A DNA stretch of 64,000 bases, from assembly GCF_900106095.1 (NCBI RefSeq), contig NZ_FNUD01000002.1, forward strand, positions 682,001 to 746,000, in the 5' to 3' direction. Below, in pieces: positions 8,772 to 18,440 of the stretch. The notes under the pieces were generated by a model. That model had not been told where the DNA came from. It did not search any database and was given only the letters and a program-made list of their open reading frames with translations. Each line of letters starts with the position of its first letter. Within the stretch, counting starts at the first letter, position 1. The translations under genes were made by a program, and so were the position numbers. This DNA comes from Pseudomonas deceptionensis (GTDB taxonomy: Bacteria > Pseudomonadota > Gammaproteobacteria > Pseudomonadales > Pseudomonadaceae).

Positions 8772-9409
8772 TACCAGCGACCATCCCAGGCCGCGAAGTT
8801 TTGCAGCAGCTGCAAGCCGTGGGTATGGCTTTTTTCCGGGTGGAACTGCACCGCGAAGCGCGAGCCCTCGGCCAGCGCTGCGGCGAAATCGACGCCGTAA
8901 TGCCCGCCACCGACTACCTGGCGAGGATTGCCCGCCGCAATGTAGTAGCTGTGTACAAAGTAAAAACGCGCCAGGTCGGGGATGCCGTGCCACAGCGGGT
9001 GATCCACTTTTTGTTGCACCTCGTTCCAGCCCATGTGCGGCACCTTGAGGTGCTCGCCGTCTTCGTGCAGATCCTTGCCGAAGAACTTCACAGCACCCGG
9101 GAACAGGCCAATGCAATCAACCCCGCCGTTCTCTTCACTGTGGTCGAGCAACGCTTGCATGCCGACGCAGATACCGAGGAACGGACGATCCTGACTGACT
9201 TCGCGTACCAGCGAATCAAAACCCAGACGACGGATCTCCGCCATGCAGTCGCGAATCGCGCCCACACCCGGGAACACCACGCGGTCAGCTTCGCGAATCA
9301 CGTCGGCGTCGCTGGTAATCAGCACCCGACCGGCGCCAACGTGCTCCAGCGCCTTGGCCACCGAGTGCAAGTTACCCATGCCGTAATCGATAACCGCCAC
9401 TGTCTGCAT
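8771..9409 (-). CDS. hisH: Imidazole glycerol phosphate synthase, glutamine amidotransferase subunit
   Basis: A 212-residue class I glutaminase that passes ammonia to HisF. The nucleophile is Cys81 in FLGICVGMQ, and the His-Glu pair lies in [10 protein letters not shown] near the C terminus. The oxyanion strand PGVGA is also present. It overlaps hisB by one base (stop and start share 9409), and the DUF2164 gene follows with another one-base overlap. Confidence 0.97.
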   Translation of the reverse strand: MQTVAVIDYGMGNLHSVAKALEHVGAGRVLITSDADVIREADRVVFPGVGAIRDCMAEIRRLGFDSLVREVSQDRPFLGICVGMQALLDHSEENGGVDCIGLFPGAVKFFGKDLHEDGEHLKVPHMGWNEVQQKVDHPLWHGIPDLARFYFVHSYYIAAGNPRQVVGGGHYGVDFAAALAEGSRFAVQFHPEKSHTHGLQLLQNFAAWDGRW

Positions 9410-10002
9410 CAGAGCACGCCCTTGGTCGAGGGCATTTGCCCGGCCATGCGCTCATCCAGCGCGACAGCCATACGCAACGCGCGGCCGAAGGCCTTGAACA
9501 CGGTTTCGATCTGGTGGTGGGTGTTGGTGCCGCGCAAGTTGTCGATGTGCAGGCTGACGTTGGCGTGGTTCACGAAGCCCTGGAAGAACTCCTGAAACAG
9601 ATCGACATCGAAGCCGCCCACGGTGGCGCGGGTATATGGCACGTGCATTTGCAGGCCTGGACGGCCCGAAAAGTCGATAACCACACGCGACAGCGCTTCA
9701 TCCAGCGGGACATAAGCGTGACCGTAGCGGGTCATGCCTTTTTTATCACCAACGGCCTGGCTGAAAGCCTTGCCGAGGGTAATGCCGACATCCTCGACGG
9801 TATGGTGATCGTCGATATGCAGGTCGCCTTTGCACTCGATGTCCAGGTCGATCAACCCATGTCGGGCGATCTGGTCGAGCATGTGCTCAAGAAAAGGAAC
9901 ACCGATATCAAATCGGGCCTTACCGGTACCATCCAAGTTGATCGAGGCTTTAATCTGGGTTTCCAGAGTATCGCGCTCGACTGACGCCTTACGTTCGGCC
10001 AT
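9409..10002 (-). CDS. hisB: Imidazoleglycerol-phosphate dehydratase
   Basis: A 197-residue monofunctional dehydratase (no fused phosphatase domain, unlike E. coli HisB) catalysing the sixth step of histidine synthesis. Mn-binding repeats are visible: [10 protein letters not shown] in the first half and TNTHHQIE in the second, plus FLEHML. The ATG at 10002 gives [12 protein letters not shown]; a GTG one codon upstream is a less likely alternative. It is the first gene of the hisB-hisH-DUF2164-hisA-hisF run, with a promoter predicted 30-60 bases upstream. Confidence 0.97.
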   Translation of the reverse strand: MAERKASVERDTLETQIKASINLDGTGKARFDIGVPFLEHMLDQIARHGLIDLDIECKGDLHIDDHHTVEDVGITLGKAFSQAVGDKKGMTRYGHAYVPLDEALSRVVIDFSGRPGLQMHVPYTRATVGGFDVDLFQEFFQGFVNHANVSLHIDNLRGTNTHHQIETVFKAFGRALRMAVALDERMAGQMPSTKGVL

Positions 10003-10040
10003 CACCAGCTCCGCAAAATCATTGGGCGAAAAAGGTGGCC

Positions 10041-10069
10041 ATTATAGGCACGGGTCTGGCAAACAGAAA
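10041..10069 (-). promoter_or_regulatory. Predicted sigma-70 promoter for the his cluster
   Basis: On the minus strand a perfect -10 TATAAT (10041-10046) lies 17 bases from a weak -35 TTTCTG (10064-10069). This gives a leader of about 30 bases before hisB at 10002. No histidine leader peptide or attenuator is visible in the short leader. Confidence 0.55.
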
Positions 10070-10114
10070 CATTAAGGGTGATACGGCTGACGGAGTGAAC
10101 ACAACGGCTGATTC

Positions 10115-10215
10115 TGTAGCCGCTGCCGAAGGCAGCGATCGGGCCCGAAGGGGCGTACTGTAAAGCTTGCAGGAAGGTCCTTCGGCCCTTATCGCAGCCT
10201 TCGGCAGCGGCTACA
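10115..10215. repeat. Inverted repeat, family 2 (TGTAGCCGCTGCCGAAGG type)
   Basis: TGTAGCCGCTGCCGAAGG at the left end is matched by CCTTCGGCAGCGGCTACA at the right end, with a partly complementary middle. It lies between hisB and the convergently ending MFS gene. Relatives are at 27812, 44234, 47848 and 51614. Confidence 0.85.
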
Positions 10216-10245
10216 AAGGCGCCATACGAAATGGCGCCTCCTGAA

Positions 10246-11907
10246 TCAGTTAAACAATACCGCCGTCTTCTGCACGGTCACCCAAATACCCCACAGCAAT
10301 GGAATGCCCACGGCCAACCAGGCCGCGATAACCAATGGATGGCTACCCGGTGCGGCTTTCCACTCCAGTGAAGTGCTGGCATCTGCACCCTTGTCATGGC
10401 CCAGCGCCTGCTCAGCAGCCAGTTCAGCGTCGGTCATGAAGTATTTGTCGGCCACCGGACGCACCAGCAAGTTGCAGATAAAGCCCAGTACCAGCAGCCC
10501 TGCGAGGATGTACAGCGTGATGTCATACGCCGCCGCCCGCTCAACGCCGATGCTCAACTGGTATTCGCGCAGGTAGTTGACCAATACCGGCCCCAGCACA
10601 CCCGCCGCCGCCCAGGCTGTCAGCAGGCGACCGTGAATCGCGCCGACCATCTGCGTCCCGAACAGGTCGGCCAGATACGCCGGCACGGTGGCAAAACCGC
10701 CGCCGTACATCGACAGGATGATGCAAAACGCCGCCACAAACAGCGACACGTTGCCCAGATGGCCGAGGTTGGGAATCATCGCGTACAGCGCAAAACCCAG
10801 TGCGAAGAACACAAAGTAGGTGTTTTTGCGCCCCAGGTAATCCGAGAACGAAGCCCAGAAGAACCGCCCGCCAATGTTGAACAGGCTCAGCAAACCGGTG
10901 AAGCCGGCAGCAATGGCCGCGATTTGAGCCAGCTGCGCAGCATCCAGCTGACCGAATGTCAGGTCATTGCCCAGCAACTTGCCTGCGAACACTTCCTGCA
11001 ACAAGGGCGAAGCCATGCCCAGAATACCAATGCCTGCCGATACGTTGAGGCACAGCACCAGCCACACCAGCGCGAACTGCGGAGTTTTCCAGGCCACGCT
11101 CACGTGCACATGGCGCTGGGTGATCATCGCGTTTGCTGCCTTTTTGACGGGCGCTTTCCAGCCTTCAGGCTTCCAGCCGGTCGGCGGAACGCGGTACGAC
11201 AAGGCGCCGCCGATCATGAAGACAAAGTAAATCGCCGCCATCGCCACGAAGCTCTGCCACACGCCCACACCCTCAGGCCCGGCAAAATGGTTCATCAGCG
11301 CCGCGGCCAGTGGAGCACCCACCATGGCACCACCACCAAAACCCATGATCGCCATGCCCGTGGCCATGCCGCGCTTGTCCGGAAACCACTTGATCAGCGT
11401 CGATACAGGCGAGATATAGCCCAAACCAAGGCCGATACCGCCAATCACCCCAGATCCCAGCCACATCAGCCAGATTTGATGGGTATAAATGCCCAACGCC
11501 GAGATCAGCAGGCCACCGCACCAGCACAGCGCCGATACCACACCGGCCTTGCGCGGCCCGGCATGTTCAAGCCAGCCGCCCCACACGGCTGCCGAGCAGC
11601 CCAGGAAGATGAAAAACAAGGTGTAGATCCAGCCGAGCATCGAAATCGGCCAGTCGCATTGTGACGAGAACATTTGGGCAATAAAGCTCATGTCCGGCGC
11701 GCAAGCCACAGGGGCTGTTACGCCCAGAGCCTTGGACAGCGGCAACCAGAACACCGAAAAGCCATAGGCCATGCCGATACACAGGTGGATGGCCAGGGCC
11801 GCTGGCGGAACCAGCCAACGGTTGAAGCCGGGTTTGGCGATGATGCGTTCCTTGGACAGAAACGCTGGTTGTGAGGCAAGGCTGCCCACAACAGTACTGG
11901 TACTCAT
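10246..11907 (-). CDS. MFS transporter, OFA (oxalate/formate antiporter) family
   Basis: A 553-residue inner-membrane transporter with about 12 transmembrane segments. The N-terminal WLVPPAALAIHLCIGMAYGFSVFWLPL, then GLGYISPVSTLIKWFPDKRGMATG, is typical of OFA-family anion antiporters. Length exceeds the usual 420-450 residues because of a loop after TM1 (VTAPVACAPDMSFIAQMFSS) and a C-terminal extension with a further hydrophobic segment. The ATG at 11907 follows a GGGGGA ribosome-binding site. The substrate cannot be told from sequence. It is divergent from the asmA-like gene. Confidence 0.85.
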   Translation of the reverse strand: MSTSTVVGSLASQPAFLSKERIIAKPGFNRWLVPPAALAIHLCIGMAYGFSVFWLPLSKALGVTAPVACAPDMSFIAQMFSSQCDWPISMLGWIYTLFFIFLGCSAAVWGGWLEHAGPRKAGVVSALCWCGGLLISALGIYTHQIWLMWLGSGVIGGIGLGLGYISPVSTLIKWFPDKRGMATGMAIMGFGGGAMVGAPLAAALMNHFAGPEGVGVWQSFVAMAAIYFVFMIGGALSYRVPPTGWKPEGWKAPVKKAANAMITQRHVHVSVAWKTPQFALVWLVLCLNVSAGIGILGMASPLLQEVFAGKLLGNDLTFGQLDAAQLAQIAAIAAGFTGLLSLFNIGGRFFWASFSDYLGRKNTYFVFFALGFALYAMIPNLGHLGNVSLFVAAFCIILSMYGGGFATVPAYLADLFGTQMVGAIHGRLLTAWAAAGVLGPVLVNYLREYQLSIGVERAAAYDITLYILAGLLVLGFICNLLVRPVADKYFMTDAELAAEQALGHDKGADASTSLEWKAAPGSHPLVIAAWLAVGIPLLWGIWVTVQKTAVLFN

Positions 11908-12205
11908 TGGTGTTTCCCCCAGGTGATGAAGTAATTCTCCAGACACACTCAACCCCCGACTTTGGCGCCTTACGGCACACAGTCGTTTTTGTCGGAGCAA
12001 GTTCATGGCGCGACAATGCGCCGCAGAAGGTCTGGAAAACAGTCGCAGACTACCACTGAGGGGCAGGTAAAAGCCCAAGCTGATTTGGTCTTTGAGCAGC
12101 AAACTGATCCGGCACTATCCGCCCCCAGTCATTCAGCGCGTGGGGCTATACTCTGCGGCTAAATTTAAAACTCACCCTTTCACTCAGACTTACAAGGACT
12201 CGCCC

Positions 12206-14416
12206 ATGAAAGCGTTCGGCAAAATCCTGGGTCTGGTGCTTCTCGGATTGTTGCTGATCATCGTGGCCCTGGGCTTTGCCCTGAGCCATCTGTTCGATCC
12301 CAACGACTATAAAGACGAGATCCGCCAGATAGCCCGTGACAAAGCCCACATTGAGCTGACCCTCAATGGCGACATCGGCTGGAGCCTATTCCCCTGGCTC
12401 GGCCTGGAGCTGCACGACGCCAGCGTCGCAACTCTCGCCGCGCCGACCCAGCCTTTCGCCGACCTGCAAATGCTCGGTCTGTCCGTACGCGTGCTGCCGC
12501 TGCTGCGCAAAGAAGTGCAAATGAGCGATGTCCGTGTCGAAGGCCTGAACCTGCGCCTGACCCGCGACAAGAACGGTCACGGCAACTGGCAGGACATCGG
12601 CAAGCCGGCAACAGTAGACGCGAGCACCTCCACCAGCACCGAGCCCGCGCCGGCTGCCAAGCCGGACAACTCCAGCCAGCCGCTCAAGCTCGATATCGAC
12701 AGCCTGACCGTGAACAACGCCCGGGTTGAGTACAACGACGAGCAAAGTGGCAAGCAATTCAGCGCCGAGAGCATCCAGCTGAGCACCGGCCCGGTACACG
12801 AAGCCACCAGCATCCCGGTCAAGTTGACGGCCTTTTTGGGCACCAACCAGCCCGTGATGCGGGTCAAGACCGAAGTCGACGGCAAGCTGCGATTTGACCG
12901 TGTGCTCAAGCGCTACCAGCTCGAAGACATGAAAGTCACGGGCGAAGCGTCAGGCGAACCGCTGCAAGGCAAAACCATGACCTTTGCCGCGCAAGGGCAA
13001 ATCCTGGTTGATCTGGCTGCAAACGTCGCCGAATGGAGCAGTTTGAAAATCTCCGCCAACCAGCTGCGGGCCCTGGGCGAACTCAAGGCCAACAATCTCG
13101 ACACCACCGCGCAAATCAGCGGCGGCCTGTCGATTGCCCAGCTCGATCTGGCCAGGTTCCTCGACAGCATCGGCCACCCCCTGCCCGCAATGGCACCGGA
13201 CAGCCTGAGCAAAGTCGAGCTGGTCAGTCGCCTGTCGGGTACCCCCACCAGCGTGACCTTTGACGACCTCAACCTGAAAGTCGATGACAGCACCTTCACC
13301 GGGCGCATTGCCATTGAGGACTTCGCCAAACAAGCCGTGCGTATCCAGCTCAAAGGCGACACATTCGACGCTGATCGCTACCTGCCGCCAAAATCGGCCG
13401 AAGCCAACAGCGCCAGCATTGCCCGCAAGGCCGAAGTACAGGGCGGCGAAGCCAACGCTCTGGCCGCATCGGGCGATACGCCGCTGCCGGACGCACCGAC
13501 CAAGAGCGGCTGGAGTACAGCCAAAATCATTCCAGTGACTCGCCTCAAGACCCTGGATCTGACTGCCGACATCAGCTTTGGCCAACTGACCCTCAGCCAG
13601 TTGCCGATCCAGAATGCTGCGCTCAAGGCCAACAGCAAGGCAGGCCTGCTGACCCTCGAAAACCTGAGCGGCGACCTCTACAAAGGCAACTTTGCGGCCA
13701 ACGGCAGCCTGGACGTGCAACCCATGTTGCCGGTGGTCAAACTGCAAACCCGCATTACGAACGTCCCGGTCGAAAAAATCCTGCAAAGCCAGGGTCAAAA
13801 GCCTCCGGTAACGGGCCTGCTGACCCTCAACAGCAACGTCACGGGCAGCGGCAATAGCCAAAGCGCGCTGATTTCCAGCCTCAACGGCACCGCCAGCTTT
13901 GCGCTCAACAACGGCGTACTGCTCAATGCCAACCTGGAACAGCAACTGTGCAAGGGCATCTCCACCCTCAATCGTAAAACCCTGAGCGGCGCCCCGCTGG
14001 CCAAAGACACTCCGTTCAAGGAGCTCAAGGGCAGCCTGGTGTTCCGCAACGGCGTAGCCAGCAATCCGGACATGATCGTGCGCATGCCTGGCCTGAGCGT
14101 AAAAGGTGATGGCGACATCGACCTGCGCGTACTGGGCATGGACTACCGCATCGGCATCGTCGTCGAAGGCGACACCCGTGCCATGCCGGACCCGGCGTGC
14201 CAGGTCGGCAAGAACTTTGTCGGCGTCGAACTGCCATTGCGCTGCCGTGGCCCGCTTGAACTGGGTGCCAAGGCCTGCCGTCTGGACAAGGAAGGGCTGG
14301 GCAAAGTCGCCGCCAAGGTGGCAGGCAACAAGCTCAGTGACAAACTTGAAGAAAAACTGGGCGACAAGGTCAGCCCGGAACTCAAAAACGCCCTCAAGGG
14401 GCTGTTCAACCGATGA
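12206..14416 (+). CDS. AsmA family protein
   Basis: A 736-residue envelope protein with an N-terminal membrane anchor (about residues 5-27, LGLVLLGLLLIIVALGFAL), then repetitive beta-rich sequence typical of AsmA/bridge-like lipid transfer proteins. The conserved N-terminal block GDIGWSLFPWLGLELHDA and the C-terminal AsmA_2 region (about 520-700) are present. Such proteins are implicated in phospholipid transport to the outer membrane. The start at 12206 places the anchor at the N terminus. The stop overlaps mutY by four bases (ATGA). Confidence 0.88.
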   Translation: MKAFGKILGLVLLGLLLIIVALGFALSHLFDPNDYKDEIRQIARDKAHIELTLNGDIGWSLFPWLGLELHDASVATLAAPTQPFADLQMLGLSVRVLPLLRKEVQMSDVRVEGLNLRLTRDKNGHGNWQDIGKPATVDASTSTSTEPAPAAKPDNSSQPLKLDIDSLTVNNARVEYNDEQSGKQFSAESIQLSTGPVHEATSIPVKLTAFLGTNQPVMRVKTEVDGKLRFDRVLKRYQLEDMKVTGEASGEPLQGKTMTFAAQGQILVDLAANVAEWSSLKISANQLRALGELKANNLDTTAQISGGLSIAQLDLARFLDSIGHPLPAMAPDSLSKVELVSRLSGTPTSVTFDDLNLKVDDSTFTGRIAIEDFAKQAVRIQLKGDTFDADRYLPPKSAEANSASIARKAEVQGGEANALAASGDTPLPDAPTKSGWSTAKIIPVTRLKTLDLTADISFGQLTLSQLPIQNAALKANSKAGLLTLENLSGDLYKGNFAANGSLDVQPMLPVVKLQTRITNVPVEKILQSQGQKPPVTGLLTLNSNVTGSGNSQSALISSLNGTASFALNNGVLLNANLEQQLCKGISTLNRKTLSGAPLAKDTPFKELKGSLVFRNGVASNPDMIVRMPGLSVKGDGDIDLRVLGMDYRIGIVVEGDTRAMPDPACQVGKNFVGVELPLRCRGPLELGAKACRLDKEGLGKVAAKVAGNKLSDKLEEKLGDKVSPELKNALKGLFNR

Positions 14417-15480
14417 GAGACGAGCAATTTTCAGCGGCGGTCCTCAATTGGTATGACCGCCACGGCCGCCATGACCTGCCCTGGCAACAGGGCATCACCC
14501 CGTACCGGGTGTGGGTCTCGGAAATCATGCTGCAGCAAACCCAGGTCAGCACCGTGCTGAACTACTTCGACCGGTTCATGGCATCCCTGCCAACGGTCGA
14601 AGCCCTGGCCGCCGCACCGGAAGACGAAGTGCTGCACCTGTGGACAGGCCTTGGCTACTACACCCGCGCGCGCAATTTGCAGAAGACCGCGAAGATCGTC
14701 GTTGCCGAACATGGCGGCGAATTCCCGCGCAATGTAGAACAGCTGGTCGAGCTGCCCGGCATCGGTTTATCCACCGCAGGTGCGATTGCCAGCCTGAGCA
14801 TGGGCCTGCGTGCACCAATCCTGGACGGCAACGTCAAACGGGTGCTGGCACGCTACACCGCGCAAGAGGGCTACCCCGGCGAGCCCAAGGTTGCCAAAGA
14901 ACTGTGGGCCACCGCAGAGCGCTTCACCCCCCACGACCGCGTCAACGCCTACACCCAGGCGATGATGGACATGGGCGCCACGCTCTGCACCCGAAGCAAG
15001 CCCAGCTGCCTGCTGTGCCCGCTCGAAAGCGGCTGCGAAGCGCACCTGCTGGGCCTTGAGACGCGCTACCCGATCCCCAAGCCGCGCAAGACCATCCCGC
15101 AAAGGCGCACGCTGATGCCAATGCTGGCCAATGCCGACGGTGCGATCCTGCTTTACCGCCGCCCGTCGACCGGTTTGTGGGGCGGACTGTGGAGCCTGCC
15201 CGAACTCGATGACCTCAAAGACATCGAGCACCTGGCGCTGCAACACTCACTGACCCTGGGCGCGCAGCACGAACTGGGCGGCCTGACTCACACCTTTAGC
15301 CACTTCCAACTGGCCATCGAACCCTGGCTGATCCACGTCAAGGAGTCCGGCCATCACGTGGCCGAGGCCGACTGGCTCTGGTATAACCTCGCCACCCCGC
15401 CGCGCCTGGGCCTTGCTGCCCCGGTCAAGAAGCTGCTCAAACGCGCAGCCGACCTATTGAACGCTGGAGAGTCGTCATGA
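14413..15480 (+). CDS. mutY: A/G-specific adenine DNA glycosylase
   Basis: A 355-residue base excision repair enzyme that removes adenine opposite 8-oxoguanine. The helix-hairpin-helix [14 protein letters not shown], catalytic Glu37 (SEIMLQQTQ) and Asp138 (LDGNVKRV) are intact. The [4Fe-4S] cluster ligands are Cys192, Cys199, Cys202 and Cys208 with the standard C-x6-C-x2-C-x5-C spacing. A C-terminal Nudix-like 8-oxoG recognition domain spans about 230-345. It overlaps asmA and the following gene by four bases each, so the three are cotranscribed. Confidence 0.97.
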   Translation: MRDEQFSAAVLNWYDRHGRHDLPWQQGITPYRVWVSEIMLQQTQVSTVLNYFDRFMASLPTVEALAAAPEDEVLHLWTGLGYYTRARNLQKTAKIVVAEHGGEFPRNVEQLVELPGIGLSTAGAIASLSMGLRAPILDGNVKRVLARYTAQEGYPGEPKVAKELWATAERFTPHDRVNAYTQAMMDMGATLCTRSKPSCLLCPLESGCEAHLLGLETRYPIPKPRKTIPQRRTLMPMLANADGAILLYRRPSTGLWGGLWSLPELDDLKDIEHLALQHSLTLGAQHELGGLTHTFSHFQLAIEPWLIHVKESGHHVAEADWLWYNLATPPRLGLAAPVKKLLKRAADLLNAGESS

Positions 15481-15749
15481 CCCGCACCATCATCTGCCGC
15501 AAGTACAAAGAAGAATTGCCCGCCCTTGAGCGCGCTCCGTTTCCGGGCGCCAAAGGTCAGGACATTTTTGATCACGTTTCGGCCAAAGCCTGGGCCGACT
15601 GGCAAAAACACCAGACCTTGCTGATCAACGAGAAGCGTTTGAACATGATGAACGCCGAAGATCGAAAATATTTGCAGGGCGAAATGGATAAATTCTTCAG
15701 CGGCGAAGAATACGCACAAGCTGAAGGCTACGTTCCGCCAACCGAATAA
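15477..15749 (+). CDS. Oxidative damage protection protein, YggX family
   Basis: A 90-residue cytoplasmic protein with the family start [24 protein letters not shown]. It then has [28 protein letters not shown]. YggX proteins are linked to iron trafficking and protection of Fe-S proteins from oxidation. The mutY-yggX order is conserved in gammaproteobacteria, and mutY itself is an Fe-S enzyme. It starts inside the end of mutY (ATGA overlap). Confidence 0.94.
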   Translation: MTRTIICRKYKEELPALERAPFPGAKGQDIFDHVSAKAWADWQKHQTLLINEKRLNMMNAEDRKYLQGEMDKFFSGEEYAQAEGYVPPTE

Positions 15750-15814
15750 ATCCCGGTTTTAAAGGCTTTGGTCCGTAAGCGACGGTAATAACTAAATATT
15801 TTTCAAAAAAGTGT

Positions 15815-15843
15815 TTGACGGGTCATCGAAAAAGGCTTCTAAT
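15815..15843 (+). promoter_or_regulatory. Predicted sigma-70 promoter of tRNA-Phe
   Basis: TTGACG (-35, 15815-15820), a 17-base spacer and TCTAAT (-10, 15838-15843) are followed by the GC-rich discriminator GCGCCCC, typical of stringently controlled stable RNA promoters. The mature tRNA begins 11 bases after the -10. Confidence 0.7.
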
Positions 15844-15853
15844 GCGCCCCGTT

Positions 15854-15929
15854 GCCCAGATAGCTCAGTCGGTAGAGCAGGGGATTGAAAATCCCCGTGT
15901 CGGCGGTTCGATTCCGTCTCTGGGCACCA
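15854..15929 (+). tRNA. tRNA-Phe (anticodon GAA)
   Basis: This 76-base cloverleaf starts GCCCAGATAGCTCAGTCGG and ends with an encoded CCA. The acceptor arms GCCCAGA/TCTGGGC pair, the T-loop reads GGTTCGATTCC, and the anticodon GAA lies at 15887-15889. No integrase or duplicated 3' end is nearby, so it is not serving as an island attachment site here. Confidence 0.97.
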
Positions 15930-15971
15930 CATTCAGCTTTGATGTGGTGCAAACATCACCTCAAAGCAAAG

Positions 15972-16000
15972 AAAAACCCGCCTAGTGCGGGTTTTTTTTT
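15972..16000 (+). terminator. Intrinsic terminator after tRNA-Phe
   Basis: AAACCCG and CGGGTTT arms around a short loop (CCTAGTG) run directly into nine T residues, ending at 16000. Classic rho-independent terminator on the plus strand. Confidence 0.9.
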
Positions 16001-16124
16001 GGCCGTGATTTAACAATGTGCTCGGGCTCATTCACCCATGATTGTGCCTTTCGCGGCACAGGGTTTATTGAGCCCCCACAACCGCTCCCCCTCTACGCGC
16101 CTTTGCCTTGAAACCCGCACCTCA

Positions 16125-16451
16125 TTACTGAGCCTTCCCGGCAGGCCGGATCGAGTCCCATTCGGTCACGTAGGCCGCTTTAGTCTGTTTGTTGTAGAGG
16201 CAAAGCTCAGTGCCATACCGGCCTTTCATGTGTTTCTGCGGATATTGACCCTGCAACAGAATCGCGGTGTAGCCCACCCGATCGTCAAATTGCGCGGGAG
16301 CACCGACGGGGGTCACCTTTTTCAGGGTGCTGGCCTGGGTGCAGCCCGCGAGCACCTCCTTGTTGTAGCCCTCCCAAGCATCGGAGCTGGAAGCCTGCAC
16401 TTGAACGGCGAAAGCGGTCAGACACAGCAAGGTCAGCGAGGTGATATTCAT
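16125..16451 (-). CDS. Small secreted hypothetical protein
   Basis: A protein of 108 residues (112 if the ATG at 16463 is used). MNITSLTLLCLTAFAVQVQA looks like a Sec signal peptide cleaved before SSSDAWEG, leaving a mature protein of about 88 residues. Two cysteines (one in LAGCTQAS, one in TELCLYNK) could form a disulfide. The ATG at 16451 is preferred because GCGGGA lies at a better spacing. I do not recognise a family. It stands alone, convergent with the tRNA-Phe terminator. Confidence 0.65.
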   Translation of the reverse strand: MNITSLTLLCLTAFAVQVQASSSDAWEGYNKEVLAGCTQASTLKKVTPVGAPAQFDDRVGYTAILLQGQYPQKHMKGRYGTELCLYNKQTKAAYVTEWDSIRPAGKAQ

Positions 16452-16627
16452 GGTTCGGTGCATCCCGCAAGTTCAAGTTATTGTCTGGAATTTGAGCGAT
16501 CCGAGCAGGATAGGTTCCCGGCAGGCCCGGCTGCACATCCAATAATTGACTCAATCCATGATCCACACTTGGTGATCCCCAAAACCTGAGGTTCAATACC
16601 CCCTTAGCCCGCAAAGGACACATGTAC

Positions 16628-17098
16628 ATGGCAACGCCAAACAAACAGCAAAAGCACGCGCAGCGGGCCAAGACCAAAGCCAAGCAGAACCGCGTCGGCA
16701 AACCGGCCAAGGCGTCGGCTGGCGCACTGATCGACAATCCGTTCGATGACGTGAAGATCGACCTGAGCACGTTCAACTTCCAGGACATCCTCGACAACGG
16801 CTTTGACCCGGCCGATTACGACGACCTGTTCCAGGCCATGAAAGTAGCCGAAACCGTCAACCTGCAGACCATGTGCACGGTGTTCCTGCAATATCCGGTA
16901 CTGGAGCTGGTGATCTCGGAAGAGGAAGAAGAGCCTGCTACCGACTTCCTGATGGGCCTGCTGATCGAATACCGCATCGCCATCCATGGCGACGATGAAG
17001 ACAGCGCCGTGGCCTGGATCGAGACCCCGACCTTCCAGAAAGCCTACGTCGAAGCTTCCCGCCTGCTGATGGAGCGCAACGCCCGGAGCACGCACTGA
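16628..17098 (+). CDS. Hypothetical cytoplasmic protein with acidic segment
   Basis: A 156-residue soluble protein. The N terminus is very basic (MATPNKQQKHAQRAKTKAKQ), followed by a mixed helical region and an acidic run (SEEEEEPATD, about residues 99-108). The ATG at 16628 is 9 bases after AAGGA; an ATG at 16622 is only three bases from it. No known domain recognised. Its stop overlaps the presumed CTG start of the alpha/beta hydrolase, so the two are probably one transcription unit. Confidence 0.75.
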   Translation: MATPNKQQKHAQRAKTKAKQNRVGKPAKASAGALIDNPFDDVKIDLSTFNFQDILDNGFDPADYDDLFQAMKVAETVNLQTMCTVFLQYPVLELVISEEEEEPATDFLMGLLIEYRIAIHGDDEDSAVAWIETPTFQKAYVEASRLLMERNARSTH

Positions 17099-18018
17099 CA
17101 GCACTGCTGCTCGAACCTGTCAGCCGGGCGTTCACCGAGCCCGCTGCTGACGGTTACCTGCTGGGCGGTTTTGAATGGCGCCAACCCACGCCGGACACCA
17201 CCCGTGCCGTGGTCATCATCAACGCCGCCACCTCAGTGCGCTGCCAGTACTACTCCCGTTTTGCCGAATACCTGTTCAGCCATGGCCTGGACGTGATGCT
17301 GTTCGACTATCGCGGCATCGGCGCTTCACGGGCCGGTTCGCTGCGCGGTTTTGAGGCCACATGGTCGGACTGGGGCGCACTGGACGCTCAGGCGCTCCTC
17401 AAGCGCGCACAGCGCGAATATCCCGGCCAGCCGATCGACGTGGTCGGCCACAGCTTTGGCGGCTGTGCTGCGGGGCTGGCGGCTTCCGGGACGGCCATTC
17501 GCCATCTGGTGACCGTGGGCGCGCAATTTGCGCATTGGCGCGACTACGCGCCTGCACAGCGCTGGCAAATGCTCGCCAAATGGCACGGGGTCATGCCATT
17601 GCTGACTCGCGTATGCGGTTATTTCCCCGGCAAGCGCATGGGCTGGCTCGAAGACACCCCCGCAGGTGTGGTCAAGGACTGGGGCGCTTTCAGTACGCGC
17701 TACGAGAAGCTCCCCAGCGCACGCCACCTTACGGCCCTGCCATTTTCATCAGTGACCGCCAAAACCCTCGCTATCAGCCTTAGCGACGATCCTTTCGGCA
17801 CCGTGGCCGCCATCGAACGCCTGCTAAGCCACTTCAGCGCCAGCCCGCGTACGCATCTACGGATAAAACCTGAAGAAATTGGCGAAACCTCGATCGGCCA
17901 TTTCGCGTTTTTCCACAGCCGCTTTCAAACCACCTTGTGGCCGATTGCTTTGCAATGGCTGCAAGCGGGGGAATTGGCGCTGGATGTGCCGGGGCGAGTG
18001 ATCAGCAGCAAGCCCTGA
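17095..18018 (+). CDS. Alpha/beta hydrolase, apparent CTG start
   Basis: A 307-residue predicted alpha/beta hydrolase. The nucleophile elbow is GHSFGG (VDVVGHSFGGCAAGLA) and the N-terminal beta strands VVIINAATSVRCQYYSRFA are family-like. Coding features extend upstream of the first canonical start (GTG, 17209): the frame reads TALLLEPVSRAFTEPAADGYLLGGFEW, which looks like the normal N terminus (DGYLLGG strand). No ATG, GTG or TTG occurs between the in-frame stop at 16996 and 17209. The CTG at 17095 lies 6 bases after GGAG (17085-17088) and overlaps the previous stop as CTGA. I therefore call a CTG start; substrate unknown. Confidence 0.8.
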   Translation: MTALLLEPVSRAFTEPAADGYLLGGFEWRQPTPDTTRAVVIINAATSVRCQYYSRFAEYLFSHGLDVMLFDYRGIGASRAGSLRGFEATWSDWGALDAQALLKRAQREYPGQPIDVVGHSFGGCAAGLAASGTAIRHLVTVGAQFAHWRDYAPAQRWQMLAKWHGVMPLLTRVCGYFPGKRMGWLEDTPAGVVKDWGAFSTRYEKLPSARHLTALPFSSVTAKTLAISLSDDPFGTVAAIERLLSHFSASPRTHLRIKPEEIGETSIGHFAFFHSRFQTTLWPIALQWLQAGELALDVPGRVISSKP

Positions 18019-18063
18019 TAACCCCCGGTCTCACACACGACAATTGAACTGAACCCGGGCACG

Positions 18064-18297
18064 TCAGCGGACGGTACAGCCTTCAGGCTTGTACACCCGC
18101 GCACCCGACGGCGGGTTATTCGCCGGCCGCCGCGGGCGCGCCAGCAATTCTCCGCCGCAGTTAGGGCAAAGCCCTCCCAGCTTCTGCTCCACGCAAGTCG
18201 CGCAAAAGGTGCACTCAAACGAGCAAATCCGGGCCTGAGAGGTGTCTGGTGGCAGGTCGCAATCACAGCATTCGCAATTGGGGCGTAATTCGAGCAT
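18064..18297 (-). CDS. DUF1272 cysteine-rich protein
   Basis: A 77-residue protein starting MLELRPNCECCDCDLPPDT at 18297, preceded by GAGGTG. Ten cysteines in clusters (CECCDC, then CSFECTFCATC, then CPNCGG) suggest a small zinc-binding protein. This matches DUF1272, whose function is unknown. An upstream in-frame ATG at 18354 would add 19 residues with no conservation signal. It ends convergently with the hydrolase gene, 45 bases away. Confidence 0.88.
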   Translation of the reverse strand: MLELRPNCECCDCDLPPDTSQARICSFECTFCATCVEQKLGGLCPNCGGELLARPRRPANNPPSGARVYKPEGCTVR

Positions 18298-18440
18298 GGG
18301 CACCTCATTGGCAACAGGAAAACTTTCCTCCACTGCATTTAAGACGCTTCCCACAAAAAACCAACCGCTAATTTACGGACTGCCATGCTGTGGCCTTGGG
18401 ACAGATCAAAATCCCACGACCAAATTGAATGCGCACAGAC

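Noticed and set aside
7647..8900. 417-codon plus-strand frame spanning hisF, hisA and DUF2164
   Set aside because: It crosses three well-defined genes on the other strand and their ribosome-binding sites.
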